From Dastarcus helophoroides (taxonomy: Eukaryota > Arthropoda > Insecta > Coleoptera > Bothrideridae), in the NCBI GenBank assembly GCA_028583605.1, contig CM053335.1:10174053-10238052 (forward strand): a DNA stretch of 64,000 nt. The letters run 5' to 3'. The translations under genes and the position numbers were made by a program. Shown here one piece after another: positions 55,796 through 64,000 of the stretch; position 1 is the stretch's first letter; each line of letters opens with the position of its first letter. The notes beneath the pieces were generated by a model, which worked only from the letters and a program-made list of their open reading frames with translations, searched no databases and had not been told where the DNA came from.

Positions 55796-56716
55796 ATTTT
55801 ATTTTATGATCCTTTATCCATACACCATGTGTGCAAAATTTGGATTAAATATCCTGGAAAACTTGAAAGTGAAAAAGTAAAAACCGTTCGTTTAATTCAA
55901 ATTTTAACACCTTGTATCTTTTTTATTAATAGTTTTTGGACACATGTTCATAGGAAACTTTGATTAAAATTATTTTTTCTACCACCTGTTTAATTTAAGG
56001 CGCTTAAAACGGATACATCCTGTATATATAAACCTATAATAATAAAAATTTATAAATGCCCTTTCATACAGTTTTACTTTCATTTTCGCCTATTTTATTT
56101 GCCATTTATGGCGCCAAAAATCAACTTTTTTACTGCCACAACTTCGGAGCTCTAGTAATGAGTAATTCTGATGAAATATGAACACGTCGAAGTCTTAGCT
56201 CAAGCATCAGTTTTCTATAAAACCGAAGGGCCCAAATCTGACAATAAAAACGTCTAATGTGGAAATTTGGTCGCCCTGTTTATATTCCGAGTGTGTGTGT
56301 GTGGTTGCCAGATAGATCGTAAATCGATAAAAGAAATTGGAATTTTTAGTTGACTTTCCAATAAGTAATGGCTGTCTAATAAAAGTGACTATCGCCGCTT
56401 TCGGTAGGAAAACTGGAAATAATGTAACGGCCCAAATCCCGGGCAGTAAGTTCCAATTTGCGAATTACTCCCGCGCCTCTTTTCGGGGGTTTATTTCTCC
56501 ATTTCTTGACCTAGGATCTTAACCGTAACGCCCGAAAGTGAATCTTGATCCAACAGAGCGTTACAAAGCTTCTTAAGCTGGGGATGGGGATGTATCCAAT
56601 GCGGTGTGCCCTCGCAATTAATCTCCCCAATTCGGAATGTTTCTTTTATTTTGGTAATTTAATTTGTAATTGATAGTCACAGTTAAGTTGAATTATTATT
56701 ACTATTATATGTAATA
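55796..56716. other. Mostly unique DNA with possible mariner-like end remnants
   Basis: aacaccttgtatctttttta near 55907 and gatacatcctgtatatata near 56012 resemble the caccctgta ends of the long-repeat transposons in this window, but no paired arm was found. A (gt)n stretch lies at 56290-56302. The 61-codon frame at 56337-56522 is unrecognised. Confidence 0.3.
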
Positions 56717-57878
56717 TATCGGGTGTAACAGGATCATGGTACACCCCCTAATTTTTCTTTATTTATGAAGATAAACTTTTAAAAATTGCTACACTTGATG
56801 TATTTAGGAAATGTCACATTTTGACATAAAATTGACATTCCCACTGCTGTCACTTTCCTTAAAACTGATACCAACTTTTGATTTTTAAATAGAACACTCT
56901 GTCTATTATTACATGTTTGGAGTGTCCACAATTTTCTGGATGCAATACATATAAAATGAGTGATTTTTAAAGGATCAAAAATTGTTTTGGTTTCATTTTA
57001 TTTTCCAGCCTAGAAGGTCATGACTCATCCTAATTGACGCTAGCTGACCTCATTAGCGCTGCAAAAAAATTAAATTAGGAAAACTTAGGAAGTGTCTTTT
57101 TTCTAAATTGGTTTTCCACAGCTATCTTATGTTCTTTTTGAATAAATCATCGAATAAATTGAAATCGAATATTTTGAAATCCTTAAGCTGTAACTTCAAG
57201 TCTATTGATTTCATAGCAAATATGAAAATATGGGTAGATTGGCTATTAATTATACTCTTTGGTGGTACCACAGTACCAATATGGTGCCATTTAAGAAAAT
57301 GAAGTTATAACATAGAAAACCATTTTTGTTAATTTTATCATGTGATAAAAGAATGAAATACTCCTTTTCTCACGTAATTTGATTTTTTTAGCGTTAACGT
57401 GTTCCCTTAGAATTAATTAGAATAAGTCATAGCCTTCTAGATTGAAAAATAAAATGGGACCAAAACAATTTTTGATGCTTTAAAAATCACTTAGGTGCAT
57501 TGTAATCAGAAAATTGTGGACACTCCAAACATATAACAATATACAGAGTGTTCTATTTAAAAATCAAAAGTTAGTACCAGTTTTAGCGAAAATGACAGCA
57601 GTAGGAATGTCATTTTTACGTCAAAATTTGACATTTTATAAGTACATTAAGTGTAGTAAGTTTGAAAATTTTATTTTCATAAATAAAGAAAAAAAGGGAG
57701 TGCACCATGATCCTGTTATAAAAGTTAGTACCAGTTTTAGCGAAAATGACAGTAGGAATGTCATTTTTAGGTCAAAATTTGACATTTCATAAGTACATTA
57801 AGTGTAGCAAGTTTAAAAATTGTATCTTCATAAATAAAGAAAAAAAGGGGGTGTACCATGATCCTGTTACACCCGATA
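56717..57878. mobile_element. 1.16-kb long-armed foldback element with a duplicated right arm tip
   Basis: Ends tatcgggtgtaacaggatca and the complement, flanked by TA. Left arm about 56717-57080, right arm about 57370-57878; shared landmarks gtaccatgatcctgttac, cttttgatttttaaatagaa and ttggagtgtccacaattttc with their complements. The right tip is tandemly duplicated: about 57569-57719 and 57722-57873 both run from agttagtaccagttttagcg to caccatgatcctgtta. No transposase. The motif tttaaatagaaca-tct is shared with the arms of 35678-38901, suggesting a common family. Confidence 0.85.
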
Positions 57879-57880
57879 TA

Positions 57881-59411
57881 CTAATATTATAAAAAAAGAA
57901 CTTCGGATCCACTGAAAAACCTAATCATCAACGCACGGCCTTAACTGCTGAAAACAGAACCACGACATTTAGACAGAAGATTCCTTTCTTGATGTGGATG
58001 AGCAATACGAAGCGATTTTTGGAAATTGGTCCTCCTAAGAGGCTAAATAGGGGATGAAGTGAAGTTTCGAAATTAGCATTATTATTATTAGAGTTGTCAG
58101 AGACATTAAGGCATTTTAAAACCTAGACTTTCGTGAAAATAAATAATCTACGAAAAAAAAGTTTTGCTCCTGTTTAAGCGATTTTAACAGTTCAGCCCCC
58201 AAAGATAAAAAACAGGATGAAATCGAATTTCAGGTTTGGTATGGAACATGCTTTTTTGGGAACTGAAATTTTTCGAAATAATCTATGAAAGAAATAATGA
58301 AACCCGCATTTCCCCGATTTTAATAATTCAAACTCTAAGGGGGTAAAAAGAGGTATCAATAGTTGGTAAAGAAAAAAATTAAAAAATCATTTTATAACCC
58401 AAAATTTTGTATAAAGAATATTACGAAAGCAATGATTAAACACATACCTGGTGGATTTTAAAAATTCAGGTTAGGTAGGTTAAAAAGTGATATCTTCTTC
58501 TATACTGGAAAAACTGTACGTTTTCATTTAGAAGCTAAAAATAAAACTTTCGAAAACGGTTTTGACAAAATTTTGAAAAGACGAAATTTTCAAAAATAAA
58601 ATTCATAAACTTTAAGACAGTCAACATTTTAAAAATGGATAAATTTAGAAAAGTGGCTATTTTAAAAAAGTTAAAATTTATGAATCCAAGGACCGAACTT
58701 TAAAAAGAAAAACGAAATATTAAAATTTTTTAAAAATTAAAGCAAGAGTTAAAATTTCCAAAATGACTTTTAAAAAAGGGTCGTAACTTTAAGATCCGAT
58801 CGAAAATTTAAAAAATGGTTGGAATTTTTGAGAAAAATGATAATTGTGAAAATAAAAATTTTTTAAATCAACATTTTGAAAAAATTAAATATTTCACAAA
58901 ACTTTAATAGTTTCCTTTTGCAGAATTTACAAAAAAGTGAAACAGAAATTACAAAAAACCTACCAAGAAAAAAATATCAAAATTTAGAAAGATAACATTT
59001 AAAAAAATGTTCGAAAGAGAAATTAAAAATATTGACAAAAAGACAAATTTCTAAAAAAAATAATTATAAAAGATACAAAATTTTAAAATATTACAGAAAT
59101 TCTACAAAAAATAAATAATTCAATAAATAGTTTAAAGGTCTCAATTTTGTTTTTCTGGAAAGAATTCACTTTTTTATTACAAGATATTGATTTCAATTTA
59201 AATTTTTTATTTCATGTTTTAATTCGAAATCTTGAGAAAAACGTCTAAATTTCAACAGAAAAAAGTCAACATTTATAAAAGAGGTCAAATTTCAAGGCTG
59301 TCAAAACAAAGGCAAAATAAATTTAATAGTAAAAATCTTACTCCAAAATTCAACTTTTTCTAGAAATTTTGTGGTTTTAGACGAAATTTCCAAAAAAAAG
59401 TCAATTATAAG
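57881..59411. other. Unique, then AT-rich satellite
   Basis: 57881-58490 nondescript unique sequence; 58491-59400 satellite-like (aaaattttgaaaa, plus orientation). No gene recognised. Confidence 0.45.
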
Positions 59412-59640
59412 GATTTAAAATCAATTTCTTTAAATAGTTGCAAGAAATATTTTTAGAAATGTTGCCTGCTTTCTCGAAAACTGCGCTTGCATTTTAAAAT
59501 GTATATATGGTTTTAGGCAAAATTTCCAAAAGAATTATACAGATTTAAAATCAATTTCTTAAAATAGTTGCAAGAAATATTTTTAGAAATTTTGCCTGCT
59601 TTCTCGAAAACTGCGCGGTGCATTTTAAAATGTATATTAC
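59412..59640. repeat. 130-bp tandem duplication
   Basis: gatttaaaatcaatttctt at 59412 and 59542. The following agttgcaagaaatattttta, gcctgctttctcgaaaactg and cattttaaaatgtatat match almost exactly in both units. Confidence 0.88.
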
Positions 59641-59799
59641 AAACTTCAGAAGCTTATAGGTCCAAATTTTCAAGACGGAAGTCGAAGGACGATTCAAAAT
59701 TACTAAAAAATGCTTATCTAAAACTATCGATTTTAATCTTTAAATTTTAAATATTGTAGAAATGATAACGAAGGCTTCCACGGCCAGAGTCAGTACAAG

Positions 59800-59904
59800 A
59801 TATACTTCTTCTGGGATTGGACCGTGTCAAAGAACTACTAGAGGTGTTCAGTAGGTTTTTTTTCAGTAGTTCTTTGACACGGTCCAATCCCGGAAGAAGT
59901 ATAT
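59800..59904. repeat. Hairpin with 40-bp arms
   Basis: 59800-59839 and 59865-59904 are reverse complements with one mismatch (tatacttcttctgggattgg versus its complement containing cccgg), 25-nt loop rich in T. Higher GC than flanks. Could be a tiny foldback element or a source of double-stranded RNA. Confidence 0.85.
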
Positions 59905-60837
59905 TCCAGAAATCTTCAATTTTTTAGTAAACAGTCAACCCTTTGAGGTCCAAAATTTTAAGTTTGATGTTGAAATTGTTTAACCTTGGAATGTGAGAAA
60001 TTGTTTTACCAAATTTTAAGTTTCCCTTGAAATTTTGACATCTTTATTAATGTTACGTGTTAAATTTTTTTTCATTTTTAGAAATATTAGGTTTTTTCCA
60101 ATACTCAGTTTTTTTTCTCAAAATTCGGAATACAAGCTTATAATTTTTAAATGGGAAAATTAATGATTGAAGACAAAATTTTAAAGAAAAATAATCAAGA
60201 TGTCGAAAAAAGCTTCATTTATTTTAAAAAAGCCCCAACATTTTGCGTTTAACCCTAAAATATTGGCATTCTTTTCATGTTAAAGTCTGTAATCTCGAAA
60301 AATCGACTTTTCTAAACAGGCTAAATTTCGAGTAAAATCTTTTGTTCAAAGATCAAAAATACGAGAAAATGTCAAAGAGTTTAAAATCTAAATTTCATGA
60401 TAAATTCAAAGGCTCAAATAATTTTAAGAATTCAATATATAAACTATATTTTTTTTAAATAATGGGTTTCTTAACCATTTAGAATTTAAATCTGAACTTT
60501 CCACTGAAATCTTATAATCTAGGATATTTTTAAAAGATAATTGATGGATATTTCGACCTTAATTTCAAAGCTCTTTTCGAAATTTCAAATTCAAACTAGA
60601 ATATTTGACATTTTGTAACGATTACTGGGCCACCCCATAGTAGTGATTACCCATTTCAATAATTACCTTCTACATTTATTTGATGCTTTCTCACAGAATC
60701 TATCAGTCAAATTTTTTGCTCGGTTTAAAAAAGTTTTATGCTGACAAACCAAATATTGCATATTCTTGCATCCTTCAAACGATTTAGTGTTTTATACATC
60801 AGGTGAAACTAAGTCACTTTCTGCCATAGCAGCCAGT
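59905..60837. other. AT-rich spacer
   Basis: Satellite-like fragments to 60600, then short unique sequence. No gene. Confidence 0.4.
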
Positions 60838-60851
60838 CCAAAACGTTTTGG

Positions 60852-61018
60852 TGGAACCGACTGATCCTTGATTACCTTCAAAAATTAAAATACAAATCTT
60901 GTTTCCTAAAACCAAGAAAGAATAAAAAATATAACAAAGGTTTTTTAATCTTTCTTGGTTTCAGGGGACAAGGTGTGTATTTCAATTTTTAAAGGTAACC
61001 AAGGACCTGTCCGTTACA
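60852..61018. repeat. Palindromic retroposon, symmetrical copy with inverted flanks
   Basis: tggaaccgactgatccttg, ttaccttcaaaaattaaaat, accaagaaagaataaaaaa, a collapsed centre (aacaaaggttttttaatc), tttcttggtttcaggggac, ggacctgtccgttacacc. Flanked by ccaaaacgttttgg on both sides (60838-60851, 61019-61032), which is both a direct repeat and a palindrome. The inversion extends further: agccagtcc on the left, ggactggct on the right. Confidence 0.85.
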
Positions 61019-61032
61019 CCAAAACGTTTTGG

Positions 61033-61665
61033 ACTGGCTTAGTAACCAAAGATGTTTCGGCGGCTAAAAGCGAGGCACGAACTTTGCGAAAATTCCATAC
61101 ATTTTCATTTTCTCGGTGGCTTTCAAATTAGAGCGAAATACACCTTTCCGCTCTGATGTATTTATCGACAGAACTTTTCTCGTGTTGTAGTTCGCCTAGA
61201 AAATAAACAAAACGAACGTTTCTCTCATATTTCCATCGTTGGCGAGTTTCAGTTGCTAATATTCTCTCAAAGTGAAAGACGTGTTGTGCTCCATTACACC
61301 CAGGAACTTTGTTCGATTAAAGTCTTGCCGACTTCTGTCGGCGCGAATCCGACATGTGTAATATCCGATAGAAGCGAAATTCCTTCGAATGGGTCTCTGT
61401 CTCACAACCCATCGATCTGGTGGGTGGTGTAGAACCAGGTCACCGGTCTAAATATTGTCCGACCATTCCTGAATATGTAAACGGATTGCAGATTAAAACA
61501 CAGTAAAACACACTGAAACACTGAAACGTAAATATTAGGATCACGTTTCATGTGTAATATAAACTTCAGGCTGATTAGCTCAGCACCTCCATCAAGAAGC
61601 ACCAACGTGTGCTTATTTGGTTGAAAACTAGATTGTTACGAAAGAAGATTTTGAAAAAACCGAAG
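61033..61665. other. Unique region without a recognised gene
   Basis: GC-richer (61060-61480). A 67-codon minus-strand frame at 61402-61605 is unrecognised. Tandem acactgaaacactgaaacg near 61509. Nothing else supported. Confidence 0.35.
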
Positions 61666-61677
61666 CAACGAATAATT

Positions 61678-61876
61678 TTGGAGGAACGGACTGGTCCTTG
61701 CTTACCTTCAAAAATTGAAATACAAATCTTTTCCCCTGAAACCAAGAAAGATTAAATCTTCAGAGAGATACTGCCGCATCTCTCTGAAGATGATAGTTTG
61801 GCTATCGAAACGCGTTAGAGCAAACTCGGTTGTGTTTTTTAATCTTTTATGGGTTCAGGGAACAAGATTTGTATTT
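61678..61876 (-). repeat. Palindromic retroposon with a 12-bp target duplication
   Basis: Perfect direct repeats caacgaataatt at 61666-61677 and 61877-61888. Left: ggaacggactggtccttgc, taccttcaaaaattgaaata, accaagaaagatt, then a shortened arm (aatcttcagagagatac), centre, right arm to tttgtatttca. On minus the 5' end is again tgaaatac. The A-run is nearly lost. Confidence 0.88.
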
Positions 61877-61888
61877 CAACGAATAATT

Positions 61889-62334
61889 GGGAGGCTTCTA
61901 AAGAATTTAACTTTTAAAACTTTTTAGCATTTCTCCATACTTCTAAAAACTCAATTTTATTCTGGAAATTGTTACTTTTTTTAATTTGACTTTATGGAAA
62001 TTTATATTTAGAAATTATTACGCTGATCGAAATTTTCAAAAATAATCAACATTTTAATAAAATATGGAAATTTTGATAACAAATTTAAAATTTTCAAGCC
62101 AGATGGAAATTTAATTAAAGGGTTGATTTTTTTAATACTAAAACGGTGAAAATCGCAATTTTCTAAACGTTCAAGCTTTTTTAAAGGAAGCAGACGTCGA
62201 AAAGTTGACAGAGACAAAATTTTGAAAGAAATGAAGCTTCCAAAAGAGCAGGAACTTTCAAAAGTCAACATTTTTAAAAGAAGAGAAATTTTCAAAAAAA
62301 GCAACTTTTTTGACAAATCGTCACCCTAATATTA
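61889..62334. other. AT-rich satellite-like DNA
   Basis: gaaattttcaaaaa-type repeats; the frame at 62008-62316 (minus) is a repeat translation. Ends near 62334 where the next element begins. Confidence 0.5.
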
Positions 62335-62696
62335 CAAGGTCCTATGTAACATTTTTGAATATTTCAAGTTCTTGGTGTAACATTCTCCTATGTGACATAA
62401 ATTATGTTACAATTATCGAACGAACACTTTAGCTCTCATAGAACTCTGTTAATCCTGTGGAAATCAAAGGTATATGTCAAAAATAATAAGTCATGTGTAT
62501 ACCAAGGGTGTATGTTAAACATAGGACTTCGTAATTTTTTTTTTAATAAAAATACTATTACTTAGTCCTATGTTGTAACATACAACCTTGTTATTCCATT
62601 TTCTACAAATTCTAGCTTATGTTACATTGTTTAGTTCTAAATTGTGGGAGCATGTAATTAACGGTTTCTGGCATTGTTTTGTTCTAAAATATCAAA
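62335..62696 (+). promoter_or_regulatory. 5' flank of the terminal gene with repeated TCCTATGT motifs
   Basis: The motif tcctatgt followed by acat recurs: ggtcctatgtaacat (62338), ctcctatgtgacata (62385), agtcctatgttgtaacat (62574), cttatgttacat (62617), and inverted aacatagga (62518). The pair at 62516-62533 and 62569-62586 forms a hairpin. Clustered direct and inverted copies next to a transposase-like gene resemble subterminal transposase-binding repeats. The outer element end is probably at about 62330-62340 but is not proven. Confidence 0.5.
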
Positions 62697-62801
62697 ATGA
62701 GTGATAGTGATTCAAGTGATGGCCACGGCTATGACTCTAATAAAGACGGGGAATTAATTCCTACCACATCAAAAAACATCAAAAAAAAAGTAGTCTGGTA
62801 A
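62697..62801 (+). CDS. Probable first exon of the terminal gene
   Basis: ATG at 62697 opens MSDSDSSDGHGYDSNKDGE, then PTTSKN and a Lys run, stopping at 62799 unless spliced. A donor-like tggtaaaag lies at 62796-62804, just before the stop. Ser/Asp-rich start is similar in character to the downstream peptide SSQSSSSSSESDN (62895-62940), which is also in an open stretch. Exon joining is inferred and not proven. Confidence 0.45.
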   Translation: MSDSDSSDGHGYDSNKDGELIPTTSKNIKKKVVW

Positions 62802-62929
62802 AAGATTATTTTGTAAACTATGTTAGGGGGCTGGAAGCAATATTTTTTTAGAATAAAAATTCGCGGCCCCTATTACCACATTCCCAAGTCTTCCCAATCT
62901 TCAAGTAGCAGTAGCAGTGAAAGTGATAA

Positions 62930-63066
62930 TTCTATTTTAGAATCTGATTTAAGAAGGTTTAAGGAAGAACAGTTGGCTTAATACCTAGTTACTAGGTATT
63001 AAGCTAACTGTTTTTCGTACCAAAAATATACAATATTATGCCTTCTTAAATCAGTCTAAAATTCTA
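62930..63066. repeat. Inverted duplication inside the gene's 5' part
   Basis: attctattttagaatctgat and aagaaggttt through ggcttaatacctag (to 62990) are followed by ctaggtattaagctaac and, further on, ccttcttaaatcag and ctaaaattctat. The second half is an imperfect reverse complement of the first, with only three bases between them. It probably disrupts this copy of the gene. Confidence 0.8.
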
Positions 63067-63112
63067 TTTCTAAAAAACACAACAACGGTTGTTTTTGTGT
63101 TTTTTAGAAATA
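63065..63112. repeat. Hairpin ending in a splice-acceptor-like tract
   Basis: tatttctaaaaaacacaaca and ttgtttttgtgttttttaga are near-complements around acgg. The right arm supplies a polypyrimidine tract and AG at 63106-63107, directly before the next open exon. Confidence 0.7.
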
Positions 63113-64000
63113 AACCTGGCTGCTCTGAGATTAAGAAATTAACCATAAATCGAGCCTTAATTAATAGGCATGATTTCAAATCCAAAAATCTGCAAATGCT
63201 ATCTGATGCAAGTAAAGATGCTTCTTCAAATTTACAAACTGATTCCAGCAGGTAATGCCCTCGCTTATAGCCCAATCTTGGTGTTGGGGATATTTTTCAT
63301 TTAAATTTTTTTTAGGAGTCGGCTTGGTTGTTCTATGATCCCAGTACTAGGGACTCCAACGAGAAAACAAGTTTCAATAAACAATAAAATTCAGATCGAA
63401 GAAGCATCTGAAGAAGAACCCTGTCCCCAGGATTCTGAGGGTGACCATATCGCAACGATCGAAAAAGCATCTGAAGAAGAACCTCGTCCCCAGGATTCTG
63501 AGGGTGACCATATCGCAGAAAATCCTCAAAATCCAACTACTGGTTCTAGAGAAGATATAATCGATGAAACAAAAAAAATATTGACACGAAAACGGAAGAG
63601 TAATACTTCAGAATGGGCATGTAATGTAAGAAAAGCAAGATTTGATCGGGGCCTTGACTATATGTCTTCCCGAAAAAAAGCAGTTCCGGCAAAAGAAATT
63701 AAAAATACAAAAGATTGTATCCAGAAATGTTTATTTAAGTGCTCTCGCAAAATAAATGACGATCAAAGAAAGGACATTTTTAAGAATTATTATTTGCTTT
63801 CTGCTACTGGAAAGAAAAATTATATTTTAAACACCACCGAAATTGACGTTCCTTGGAGAAGAAGAAAAGGCAATAATAATGAAAATTCTAGAAAGAGTAG
63901 AACCTTTAGGTTTTACTTTAAGTTGAATGGACATAAAATTCATGTATGCAAAGCTTTTTACACTGGGACGTTATGTATTAGACAGAAACCAATTTATACA
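63108..64000 (+). CDS. Terminal transposase-like gene, two exons, cut by the window end
   Basis: Exon 63108-63251 (NKPGCSEIKKLTINRALIN) ends at gtaatg. A 64-bp intron ends in ttttttttag at 63315. Exon 63316 onward joins in phase (AG|G) and stays open for 228 codons to the last base. It contains a tandem 21-residue repeat (core ASEEEPxPQDSEGDHIA, 63-bp period), a basic stretch (TRKRKSNTSEWACNVRKAR), then conserved CIQKCLFKCSRKINDDQRK, RTFRFYFKLNGHKIHVCKAF and YTGTLCIRQKPIYT. I recognise this Cys-rich block from many uncharacterised, multi-copy insect proteins. A DNA-transposon origin is likely but the catalytic part lies beyond the window. Confidence 0.65.

Noticed and set aside
55796..56040. 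Possible complete mariner-like element from caccttgta and catcctgta motifs
   Set aside because: No second arm with matching sequence was found, so at most these are solo end remnants.

Overview
The window looks like repeat-dominated nuclear DNA of an animal, most probably an insect. It is strongly AT-rich, has no dense gene layout, and holds intron-bearing coding remnants, non-LTR retrotransposon debris, IS630/Tc1/mariner-type transposons and MITEs, with long degenerate satellites between them. Nothing suggests a bacterial or organellar sequence. The species cannot be named from sequence alone.

Layout. 1-5.8 kb is a degenerate satellite built on a roughly 30-bp unit (core gatttgacaatcttcag). 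It is organised into tandem higher-order units of about 728 bp and carries a large inverted-repeat junction at 4.5-5.3 kb. 5.8-8.9 kb is lower-copy DNA with MITE fragments. 8.9-11.9 kb is a 10-bp satellite (tttcatagtt / ttatggtttc). 12-15.4 kb is AT-rich to unique DNA with one plausible small exon. 15.5-28.6 kb is mostly a second satellite (runs of cgaaattttgaaaa), with units of roughly 400-470 bp in both orientations. It is broken by a 5'-truncated LINE (18.85-19.59 kb), a unique block (20.7-22.2 kb) and a GA/nonamer microsatellite (24.25-24.63 kb). 32.8-39.2 kb is a cluster of DNA transposons: a 2.2-kb DD41D-type Tc1/mariner-like element with 0.4-kb terminal inverted repeats, a 3.2-kb snapback relative with two opposed broken transposase copies, and a 284-bp foldback MITE abutting it. 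45.3-47.9 kb is a 2.6-kb terminal-inverted-repeat element with an intact 609-codon gene of an unnamed arthropod family. 53.95-54.6 kb is a hAT-like MITE and 56.7-57.9 kb a long-armed foldback element. From about 62.3 kb to the window end lies the 5' part of another multi-copy, intron-containing, probably transposon-encoded gene.

The most interesting system is a dispersed palindromic repeat, with about fifteen copies or fragments from 0.5 to 61.9 kb. Several copies share a fixed 5' end (tgaaatac), carry a 3' A-run and sit between direct repeats of 12-16 bp. That is the signature of LINE-type retroposition, not of a cut-and-paste MITE. Two copies that are symmetrical at both ends also have inverted flanking DNA, suggesting later palindrome formation at the insertion.

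No host gene could be identified with confidence. The recognisable proteins are mobile-element proteins: the RNase H/zinc-knuckle end of a LINE, two Tc1/mariner-like transposases, and two proteins of widespread unnamed families. They do not form a shared pathway. The LINE-type machinery could have moved the palindromic retroposon in trans, but that is inference.
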